Program-made: the position numbers and the translations under genes
Source of the DNA: an uncultured Collinsella sp.
Lineage (GTDB): Bacteria; Actinomycetota; Coriobacteriia; Coriobacteriales; Coriobacteriaceae
DNA length: 11,854 nt
Direction: 5' to 3'
Assembly: GCA_958446785.1 (NCBI GenBank)
Contig: CAUCXP010000028.1
Location: 1-11,854, forward strand
Notes under the pieces: model-generated
Told to the model about the DNA's origin: nothing
Database searches by the model: none
The model's input: only the letters and a program-made list of their open reading frames with translations
Shown here: piece after piece, positions 1 through 5,991 of the stretch
Position numbering within the stretch: position 1 is the stretch's first letter
Layout: each line of letters starts with the position of its first letter

Positions 1-63
1 AGAAAGCGCGACCTTGCCGTAGCCGCACATATCGTTGATCAGCAGCAGCTGAGTGTTCTTCAT
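1..63 (-). CDS. N-terminus of a probable pyridoxal/pyridoxamine kinase (PfkB-like fold), cut by the window edge
   Basis: Only the first 21 residues are present (MKNTQLLLINDMCGYGKVAL and one more). The pattern of a hydrophobic strand, then (N/Q)D, then a small-residue G-x-G-K turn, resembles the N-terminus of pyridoxal/pyridoxamine kinases, which phosphorylate B6 vitamers in the cytoplasm. The ATG (complement of 61-63) follows GGGAGA with a 5-base spacer, so the start is well placed. It is divergent from the MarR-ABC operon across about 310 bases. The family call rests on a very short stretch; another ribokinase-like protein is possible. Confidence 0.5.
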   Translation of the reverse strand, partial: MKNTQLLLINDMCGYGKVALS

Positions 64-135
64 GAGGGTCTCCCTTGTTTCGGGTGCGGCGCGGCAGCGC
101 CACAGTGCGACTAAGTGTAGCGCAGCGCAATCTAA

Positions 136-157
136 GTCTTATCCTCGGATGTAAGAC
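136..157. promoter_or_regulatory. Imperfect dyad in the divergent gap
   Basis: GTCTTA (136-141) and TAAGAC (152-157) form 6-bp arms, with an inner TCC/GGA pairing. It lies about 75 bases upstream of the left-edge kinase-like gene, whose possible -10 (TACACT, complement of 114-119) is close by. It could be an operator or chance. The remaining bases between 64 and 278 are AT-richer than the genes and show no ORF or RNA gene that I can support. Confidence 0.25.
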
Positions 158-278
158 CAAGTTTGGACGCTATTTTGTTCTTAGATTTTTTCTGACGCCT
201 CTAATTCCAGAAGCTTGGCCTTAGAAGTCTTTTCGCATGGGGCAAAGCCGCCTGTCCCCCCGCACCAAAACTAAATCA

Positions 279-338
279 ATTCGGTACCTTGACAATCAGT
301 TAGGTACCTCTAGAATCACTTAGGTACAGAACAATCCC
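279..338. repeat. Three 20-bp-spaced GGTAC repeats, candidate MarR operator
   Basis: GGTAC occurs at 283, 303 and 323, exactly 20 bases apart. The flanks are partly conserved: TTCGGTACCTTGACAATCA, TTAGGTACCTCTAGAATCA and TTAGGTACAGAACAATCCC. The middle copy contains the 8-bp palindrome AGGTACCT. The array covers the -35, -10 and start region of the operon promoter. A 20-bp period is close to two helical turns, so bound dimers would sit on about the same DNA face. MarR-family repressors usually bind such sites in their own promoters, so autorepression is the natural inference; binding itself is not shown. Confidence 0.6.
289..316 (+). promoter_or_regulatory. Promoter of the MarR-ABC exporter operon
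   Basis: A perfect -35 box TTGACA (289-294), a 16-base spacer and a near-consensus -10 box TAGAAT (311-316) make a strong sigma-70-type promoter. Transcription would begin near 322-325, about 50 bases before the MarR start. The boxes are interleaved with GGTAC repeats, so repressor binding there would directly block RNA polymerase. Confidence 0.75.
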
Positions 339-372
339 TCTGTTTAACTAAAGAAAGGAGCATTGCAGCGAC

Positions 373-876
373 ATGTGTGTTGAAGCACTCGTCTATCCGC
401 ACGAGCCCGGCGGCGACCCGTCACAGCCGGCGGATGCAACCGAAGCGGTTAGCTCAGAAGACAAGCTTGCCAAGCGCATCCTCAATGGCCTGGGCTTTTG
501 CGGCCATTACATGCATTTTCATGGCGGAGGCGTGTCCGGCAAGGCGCCCATCATCTGCCTGCTGGCCAAGCAACCCGGCGGCGAGATGTCGCAGCAGGAG
601 CTCGGCATGCACTTTGACCTCAAGCCGGGATCGCTTTCCGAGATCCTGTCCAAGCTCGAGCTCAACGGCCTCATCGAGCGCAGCCGTAACCCCAAGGATC
701 GACGGCAACTCACCATTCGCCTGACCGAAACCGGCCGGGAAAACGCCCGCATCGACCAGGCGGCCCGCATTCGCTTTAGAGAGCAGGCCTTTAGTGCCCT
801 CACCCACGACGAGCGCGAGCAGCTCGCCGAAATGCTCGAGAAAATCCGTGTAACCTGGGAGGAACTGGATGATTAA
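373..876 (+). CDS. MarR-family transcriptional regulator of the exporter operon
   Basis: This is a 167-residue winged-helix protein, a typical MarR length. The recognition helix lies around residues 84-100 (KPGSLSEILSKLELNGL) and the wing around 105-121, with the family's D-R-R at 109-111. The first ~30 residues are acidic, Pro/Ala-rich and probably disordered. Residues 43-53 hold a Cys/His cluster (C43, H45, H48, H50, then three Gly) in helix 1. The ribosome site AAAGGAG (354-360) sits 12 bases from the ATG, rather far, but no in-frame start lies closer to it. The stop overlaps the next gene by 8 bases, so regulator and exporter are co-transcribed. It probably represses its own promoter until a ligand binds; the ligand is unknown. 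Confidence 0.88.
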   Translation: MCVEALVYPHEPGGDPSQPADATEAVSSEDKLAKRILNGLGFCGHYMHFHGGGVSGKAPIICLLAKQPGGEMSQQELGMHFDLKPGSLSEILSKLELNGLIERSRNPKDRRQLTIRLTETGRENARIDQAARIRFREQAFSALTHDEREQLAEMLEKIRVTWEELDD

Positions 877-2683
877 AACCCTCATGGGCAGCATCCGCGA
901 CTATATGAAAGTCACCGTTGCCACGCCGTTGCTCGTGCTTGGCGAGGTGCTCTGCGAGATGCTGATTCCATTCATCACCGCCAACCTGATCGACGCTATC
1001 AAAGACGGCGCCACCGTAGCCGAGATGCTTCCCACCGCAGGCTTTTTGGTGCTCATCGCGCTGACGTCGCTTGCTTTTGGCGCCGCGGCCGGCGTCACCT
1101 GCAGCCATGCGAGCTGCGGGTTCGCCAAGAACCTGCGTCACGACCTGTTCTACAAGATCCAGACGTTCAGCTTTGCCAACATCGATGAGTTCTCGAGTTC
1201 CTCACTCGTCACGCGTCTGACCACCGACATCAACAACGTTCAGCAGGCCTTTATGATGATCATCCGTATCGCCGTGCGCGCGCCGCTGGTCTTGATCTTC
1301 GCCTTTACCATGGCATTTATCATGGGCGGCAGCGTCGCCATGGTCTACCTGGTCATCATTCCGCTGCTGGGCTTTGGACTGTTCTTTATCATCTTTAAGG
1401 TGCGCCCCATCTTCTCGCGCGTGTTCCACAAGTACGATGCCCTTAACGAGTCCGTCGAGGAAAACGTCACCGGCATGCGCGTGGTCAAGAGCTATGTGCG
1501 CGAAGACTTTGAGAAGGAGAAGTTCGCGACCGCCGCGCGCGACGTCCAGATGGACTTCACCCGCGCCGAGAAGCTGCTCGCCTTTAACAACCCCATGATG
1601 AACATCTGCGTCAACGGCGCGTTTGTCGTCATCATCTACCTGGGCTCCAAGCTCATCATCACGAGCCAGGGCACGCTGTTCGACGTGGGCCAGCTCTCCT
1701 CGACCTTTACCTATGGTTTCCAGATTCTCATGAGCCTGATGCAGCTGTCGATGATCTTTGTCATGGTGACCATGGCCGACGAATCGGCACACCGCATTGC
1801 CGAGGTGCTGGCCGCCGAGCCCACGATCGCCGATCCCGCCGAGCCCGTGCTCGAGGTTGCCGACGGTTCCATCGACTTTGACCACGTGAGCTTTAAGTAT
1901 TCCAAGCATGCGAAGCGCCAGGCGCTCGACGATATCGACCTGCACATTACGAGCGGCGAGACCATCGGCATCATCGGCGGCACCGGCTCGGCCAAGTCCA
2001 CGCTCGTTAACCTCATCGCCCGCCTGTACGACACCACCGAAGGCGCTGTGCGCGTGGGCGGCGTGGACGTGCGCGACTACGACCTGGACGCGCTGCGTCA
2101 CCAGGTCGCCATGGTGCTGCAGAAAAACGTGCTGTTTAGCGGCACCGTCGCCGAGAACCTGCGTTGGGGCGACCCGAACGCCACCGACGAGGAAGTCCGC
2201 GAGGCAGCGCATCTGGCCTGCGCCGACGAGTTTGTCGACGGTTTCCCCAAGGGCTACGACACCTGGATCGAACAGGGCGGCTCTAATGTTTCGGGCGGTC
2301 AGAAGCAGCGCCTGTGCATTGCACGCGCCCTGCTGCGTCGCCCCAAGATCTTGATCCTGGACGACTCCACCAGCGCCGTCGACACCAAGACCGACGCCAA
2401 GATCCGCGCAGGGCTGGCAAGCTATCTGCCCAACACGACCAAGCTCATCATCGCCCAGCGCATCAGCTCCGTGCAGGACGCAGACCGCATCATCGTCATG
2501 GAGGGCGGCCGCATCGCGCAGATCGGCAACCATGACGAGCTGCTTAAGACAAGCGAGATCTACCGCGAGACCTTTACCTCGCAAAACAAGATGAGCGCCG
2601 AGGGCGAAGGGGCCATCGAGGCCGACACCGAGGCATCCGCAACGCAAGCTCAAACTCAGGAAGGAGGCGAGGCACATGAGTAA
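869..2683 (+). CDS. ABC exporter half-transporter, degenerate-site subunit of a heterodimer
   Basis: This 604-residue protein has an N-terminal six-helix exporter membrane domain (about 1-320) fused to an ATP-binding domain (about 335-575). The Walker A is GGTGSAKS at 370-377, with Ala at the usual last Gly. The Q-loop Gln is 418 and the signature VSGGQ is canonical (474-478). In Walker B the catalytic Glu is Asp499, and the switch His is Gln530. This subunit therefore supplies the signature to the active ATP site but carries the degenerate Walker motifs, as in LmrCD, BmrCD or TM287/288-type exporters. An acidic low-complexity tail (about 575-604) follows. GGAGGA lies 5 bases before the ATG. 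It should work in the inner membrane with the next gene to expel a drug, lipid or peptide; the substrate is unknown. Confidence 0.9.
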   Translation: MIKTLMGSIRDYMKVTVATPLLVLGEVLCEMLIPFITANLIDAIKDGATVAEMLPTAGFLVLIALTSLAFGAAAGVTCSHASCGFAKNLRHDLFYKIQTFSFANIDEFSSSSLVTRLTTDINNVQQAFMMIIRIAVRAPLVLIFAFTMAFIMGGSVAMVYLVIIPLLGFGLFFIIFKVRPIFSRVFHKYDALNESVEENVTGMRVVKSYVREDFEKEKFATAARDVQMDFTRAEKLLAFNNPMMNICVNGAFVVIIYLGSKLIITSQGTLFDVGQLSSTFTYGFQILMSLMQLSMIFVMVTMADESAHRIAEVLAAEPTIADPAEPVLEVADGSIDFDHVSFKYSKHAKRQALDDIDLHITSGETIGIIGGTGSAKSTLVNLIARLYDTTEGAVRVGGVDVRDYDLDALRHQVAMVLQKNVLFSGTVAENLRWGDPNATDEEVREAAHLACADEFVDGFPKGYDTWIEQGGSNVSGGQKQRLCIARALLRRPKILILDDSTSAVDTKTDAKIRAGLASYLPNTTKLIIAQRISSVQDADRIIVMEGGRIAQIGNHDELLKTSEIYRETFTSQNKMSAEGEGAIEADTEASATQAQTQEGGEAHE

Positions 2684-4595
2684 GGCAACGACCGCCGAGC
2701 GCGCGCTCAACCGCAAGGGCGGCACCATGTCGCGCCTCATCAAGACGCTCTTTGGCTTCTATCCCGTGCTTTTGCCCCTTGTCGTCGCCGGCGTGGTGCT
2801 CTGCGCCATCATCAACTCCATCGGCGCGACCTTCCTGCAGAGCGCCCTGCAGATTATTAGCGAATCGTGGCAGTCGGGCGATTGGGAAGCCGCACAGCCC
2901 AAGATTCTGCAGCTCGTGACCACCCTCGCCTGCATCTACGGCGTCGGTGTCCTGTCCTCGCTCTTCTGGAACCGCGCCATGGCTATCGTCACGCAGGGCT
3001 CGCTGGAGAAGCTGCGCGAGATGATGTTCAACCGCATGCAGGACCTGCCGATCTGCTACTTCGACACGCACCAGCGCGGCGATATCATGAGCCACTACAC
3101 CAACGACATCGACACACTGCGTCAGATGATCAGTCAGTCGCTGCCCAACCTGCTCATGACGATCATCATCATCGTCACGGTGTTCTTTATCATGCTGTAC
3201 TACAGCGTGTGGATGTGCCTGGTCATCATCGCCGGCGTCGCCTTTATGACCTTTATGACCAAGCTGCTCGGCTCCAACTCCGCGCGTTTCTTCATTGCAC
3301 AGCAGACCGAACTCGGCGTGGTCGAGGGCCATATCGAGGAAGTCATGAACGGCCAGAAAGTCGTCAAGGCGTTCTGCCACGAGTCTGCCGCCGAGGCTGA
3401 TTTTGACGAGCGCAACGAAAAGCTCTTCGAGGTCTCACAGAAGGCCAACATGTACGCCAACATCCTCATGCCCATCCTTATGAACCTGGGCAACTTGCTC
3501 TACGTGCTGGTGGCCCTTGCCGGCGGCATTTTCCTGGCGCTGGGCGTGCCCAACCTGAGCATCTCGGGCATGGCGCTGTCCATCGCCGTCGTGGTGCCGT
3601 TCCTTAACATGACCAAGCAGTTCTGCGGACAGATCGGCCAGATCTCGCAGCAGATCAACGCCGTGGTCATGGGTCTGGCCGGCGCCGACCGCATCTTTGA
3701 GCTCATCGATGAGGAGCCCGAGGCCGACGAAGGCTACGTGACGCTCGTCAACGCGCAGGTAAACCCCGAGACCTGGGAGCTCGAGGAGGCCGACCACCAT
3801 ACTGGCATGTGGGCATGGAAGCATCCGCACCGTGCAACCGGCGAGATCGAGTACGTACCGCTGCGCGGCGACCTGGTCATGGACAACGTCGACTTTGGCT
3901 ACACGCCCGACCACGAGGTGCTGCACGGCGTGTCCGTGTTTGCCAAGCCGGGCCAGAAGGTCGCGTTTGTCGGTGCCACCGGTGCCGGCAAGACGACCAT
4001 CACCAACCTCATCAACCGCTTCTATGACATCGCCGACGGCAAGATCCGCTACGACGGCATCAACGTCAACAAGATCCGCAAGGCCGACCTGCGCCGAAGC
4101 CTGGGCGTCGTGCTGCAGGACGTGAACCTGTTCACCGGCACCGTGATGGATAACATCCGCTACGGCAACCTGGATGCGACCGACGAGGAGTGCATCGCGG
4201 CGGCCAAGCTCGCGGGCGCGGACGACTTTATCACCCGCCTGCCCGACGGCTACGACACGATGCTCACCGGCAACGGCGCACAGCTGTCGCAGGGTCAGCG
4301 CCAGCTGATCTCGATCGCACGCGCTGCCGTCGCCGATCCGCCGGCGATGATTCTGGACGAGGCCACGTCGAGCATCGACACCCGCACCGAGGCCATCGTG
4401 CAGGCAGGCATGGACAAGCTCATGGAGGGCCGCACGACGTTTGTCATCGCGCACCGCTTGTCCACCGTGCGCAATTCCGACGCGATCATCTGCCTGGACC
4501 ACGGCCGCATCATCGAGCGCGGCAACCACGACGAGCTGATCGCCAAGCGCGGATATTACTATCAGCTCTATACCGGAGCGTTTGAGCTGGAGTAG
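2676..4595 (+). CDS. ABC exporter half-transporter, catalytic-site subunit of a heterodimer
   Basis: This 639-residue protein has an N-terminal six-helix exporter membrane domain and a C-terminal ATPase domain. The Walker A is GATGAGKT (433-440), Walker B ends in D561-E562 with the catalytic Glu present, and the switch His is H593. Its signature is the degenerate LSQGQ (537-541). Paired with the upstream subunit this gives one competent site (this Walker A/B with the partner's VSGGQ) and one degenerate site. A linker of roughly 60 residues, rich in Trp, His and Glu, separates the membrane domain from the ATPase core. The start is supported by AAGGAGG (2661-2667) 8 bases upstream; Met18 is a weaker alternative. 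It overlaps the preceding gene by 8 bases, suggesting translational coupling and balanced subunit synthesis. It is the last gene of the operon. Confidence 0.9.
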   Translation: MSKATTAERALNRKGGTMSRLIKTLFGFYPVLLPLVVAGVVLCAIINSIGATFLQSALQIISESWQSGDWEAAQPKILQLVTTLACIYGVGVLSSLFWNRAMAIVTQGSLEKLREMMFNRMQDLPICYFDTHQRGDIMSHYTNDIDTLRQMISQSLPNLLMTIIIIVTVFFIMLYYSVWMCLVIIAGVAFMTFMTKLLGSNSARFFIAQQTELGVVEGHIEEVMNGQKVVKAFCHESAAEADFDERNEKLFEVSQKANMYANILMPILMNLGNLLYVLVALAGGIFLALGVPNLSISGMALSIAVVVPFLNMTKQFCGQIGQISQQINAVVMGLAGADRIFELIDEEPEADEGYVTLVNAQVNPETWELEEADHHTGMWAWKHPHRATGEIEYVPLRGDLVMDNVDFGYTPDHEVLHGVSVFAKPGQKVAFVGATGAGKTTITNLINRFYDIADGKIRYDGINVNKIRKADLRRSLGVVLQDVNLFTGTVMDNIRYGNLDATDEECIAAAKLAGADDFITRLPDGYDTMLTGNGAQLSQGQRQLISIARAAVADPPAMILDEATSSIDTRTEAIVQAGMDKLMEGRTTFVIAHRLSTVRNSDAIICLDHGRIIERGNHDELIAKRGYYYQLYTGAFELE

Positions 4596-4609
4596 GACCG
4601 GTTACTGAC

Positions 4610-4717
4610 GGAGGGTGCCCCGGGGGCGGCGGGGTATTTCCTCCGTGCTCAAACATTCTCGCTGCGCTGCGAAACTGCGCGCGGAGGAAATACCCCGCCG
4701 CCCCCGGGGCACCCTCC
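4610..4717. repeat. Perfect 36-bp inverted repeat with a 36-base loop
   Basis: The arms 4610-4645 and 4682-4717 are exact reverse complements (36 of 36), very GC-rich, with a short AT segment (TATTTCC / GGAAATA). The loop 4646-4681 is 36 bases. The element starts 15 bases after the exporter operon stop. There is no T-run after it, so it is not a classical intrinsic terminator. In the transcript it would form an exceptionally stable hairpin that could protect the 3' end or be cut by a double-strand RNase. A small non-autonomous mobile or REP-like repeat is the other main reading. No coding potential is evident. Confidence 0.85.
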
Positions 4718-4759
4718 TACGCGCAATCAGCCCGTCATTTAGAACGGAATAAAAGTTTG

Positions 4760-4793
4760 CGAGGCCCTGGCCATTTGGCCAGGGCCTCGTTTT
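4760..4793 (+). terminator. Intrinsic terminator of the exporter operon
   Basis: A 13-bp perfect GC-rich stem (CGAGGCCCTGGCC at 4760-4772 with 4777-4789) has a 4-base loop and is followed by TTTT (4790-4793). An A-rich stretch precedes the stem (4749-4754), so it may also work weakly for the convergent LysR gene. Confidence 0.88.
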
Positions 4794-4796
4794 GTA

Positions 4797-4878
4797 AGGA
4801 TGATTTTTCTGGGACGGGGATTAAATAATCATTCGGTACACAATGATTATTTAATCCCCGTCCCAGAAAAATCATCCT
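4797..4878. repeat. Perfect 37-bp inverted repeat, REP/REPIN-like
   Basis: The arms 4797-4833 and 4842-4878 are exact reverse complements (37 of 37) around an 8-base loop (CGGTACAC). Each arm has an outer GATTTTTC-type block, a middle TGGGACGGGG block and an inner AT-rich block. The core CCCCGTCCCA recurs alone at 4896-4905 and 9459-9468, which suggests a dispersed family. Palindromes with GGGAC cores in anaerobes are, to my knowledge, often linked to single-strand IS200-like or REP-associated tyrosine transposases. No transposase lies in this window, so this would be a non-autonomous copy. Confidence 0.85.
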
Positions 4879-4895
4879 CGAAGTAACTAAAAGAG

Positions 4896-4905
4896 CCCCG
4901 TCCCA
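4896..4905. repeat. Isolated copy of the CCCCGTCCCA repeat core
   Basis: Ten bases match the core of the right arm of the adjacent 37-bp inverted repeat, 17 bases beyond its end and just before the LysR stop. It may be a decayed half-element. The rest of 4879-4911 shows nothing else. Confidence 0.4.
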
Positions 4906-4911
4906 GGTGAG

Positions 4912-5758
4912 CTAGGTGAGAAGCTGGGCCATGGCGTTGACGAATTTTTGGACTTGGAGGGTGGGCTCGAGCGGGTAGTGCAGAAAGACTGGCACCTCGC
5001 GACCACATAGGAACGGCACGCCCACAAAGGCCGGGTGTACCCCCGACCATGCGCCGCAGGTGAGCACCGCGTCGCCCTTTTCCTCGGCTTCGTTAAAGAG
5101 CGCAAAGTCGAAGCTATCCACATCGATCACGTCCACGCCACCGTCGGCCAAAAGATCGATACGCAGGCTGTCCATGGCGTCGTTGCCGTGACGGAGCGCG
5201 CGCAGGCGCATGCCCTCCAGGTCGGCAACCGTGATGCGCGTCTTGCGCGCAAGCGGGCTCGTGCGCGGCACATCAATATAAAACGGTACGTTGACGATAA
5301 GGAGCTTTTGGCAGGCGTCGCCCCAGCGCGGGGTCGAAAAACTCGACTGCACTACATCCACTTCGCGACCAAGACTGCGCATGACGGTCTCGCGCTCATC
5401 GTAGAGGTCACTCACCGGCACAATCTCAAATCGCAGCGACGGTTCCAGATCGTGGATGCCCGACCACATCGACAGCGTTTGGCGCCCCGGGCACATCATC
5501 GACACGCCCAGACGCACGGCGCAACGCATCCTCGGACTGACGCATGATCGAGCGCGCATCGTCTACCAGCAGCGCACCCGCCGGCGTCACCTTAACGCCC
5601 GAATGCGAGCGCTCGAACAACGTGATGCCAAACTCGGCCTCGAACCCCGACACCTGTTTGACGAGAGCCGGGGTCGACACACGTAGTTTTGCCGCCGCGC
5701 GCGAGAAGCTTCCCAGCTCCGCGGCGGCCGATATGGCCTCAAGTCGTCGATCGTACAC
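4912..5758 (-). pseudogene. LysR-family regulator split by a frameshift
   Basis: Two reading frames together make one LysR-type regulator. Residues 1-82 (from the GTG at 5758) carry the winged helix-turn-helix (AAAELGSFSRAAAKLRVSTP and onward). The effector-binding domain, about 200 residues beginning RLGVSMMCPG, continues in the +1 frame from about 5514 to the TAG at 4914-4912. The switch falls near 5511-5521. Read as written, the N-terminal frame runs on to a stop near 5426 and would give only the DNA-binding part. The joined product, about 282 residues, is slightly short for the family, so a small linker deletion fits as well as a one-base insertion. The GTG start has GGGAG 6 bases upstream; the ATG at 5791 has no such site. 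It is divergent from the SDR-MFS-oxidoreductase genes, which an intact copy would be expected to control. A sequencing error is possible. Confidence 0.8.
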
Positions 5759-5825
5759 GTCAATCTCCCGTTTTCGCGCCCGTGGCCACATGGTGCCACA
5801 GGAGGTTGTTTTCGCAGGTCATGCG

Positions 5826-5871
5826 CTCAATTGAGAATAAACTGCATCGCACAGTGTAAACCTATGGTTAA
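5826..5871. promoter_or_regulatory. Divergent promoter/operator region between LysR and SDR
   Basis: This part of the gap holds a perfect 10-bp palindrome CTCAATTGAG (5826-5835) and a dyad TAAACCTATGGTTAA (5857-5871, 11 central bases AACC-TAT-GGTT exact). Such dyads are typical of LysR-type operators. A plausible rightward promoter is TTGAGA (5831-5836), 18 bases, TGTAAA (5855-5860). On the other strand TTTACA (5860-5855), 15 bases, TATTCT could serve the LysR gene. The overlap of both would fit divergent control. The -10/-35 matches are only moderate. Confidence 0.45.
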
Positions 5872-5938
5872 CGCCATTCTAACAAATATGCAATTCACCT
5901 GCGCAAATGCAAAGCATACGATAACCAGCGAAAACCAC

Positions 5939-5965
5939 GTGGGTCGATTAATGGGAGCGACCCAC
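5939..5965 (+). promoter_or_regulatory. 8-bp stem-loop just upstream of the SDR ribosome site
   Basis: GTGGGTCG (5939-5946) pairs with CGACCCAC (5958-5965) around an 11-base loop. It ends 13 bases before the AAGGGA ribosome site (5979-5984). It could be a second operator or a leader hairpin affecting translation; no T-run follows, so it is not a terminator. Confidence 0.45.
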
Positions 5966-5991
5966 CGGGAGGCACAAGAAGGGAAGTTCCT

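Noticed and set aside
1202..2743. Long minus-strand ORF (513 codons) opposite the first ABC gene
   Set aside because: It is a shadow of GC-rich coding DNA: rich in Gly, Ala, Asp, His and Val with no recognisable domain, while the plus-strand frame has a full set of ABC motifs.
3435..4529. Minus-strand ORF opposite the second ABC gene
   Set aside because: It covers the conserved ATPase motifs of the real gene and has no domain of its own.
4610..4717. Reading the 36-bp inverted repeat as the operon terminator
   Set aside because: It has no T-run and a very long loop; the stem with TTTT at 4760-4793 fits termination far better.
4831..4839. ATTCGGTAC in the loop region of the 37-bp repeat matches the first MarR operator repeat (279-287)
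   Set aside because: Only nine bases are shared and the palindrome has no promoter nearby; I treat this as probable coincidence, though MarR binding here could be tested.
5756..5791. ATG at 5791 as the LysR start
   Set aside because: No ribosome binding site lies before it on the minus strand, whereas the GTG at 5758 has GGGAG six bases upstream and begins where LysR proteins normally begin.
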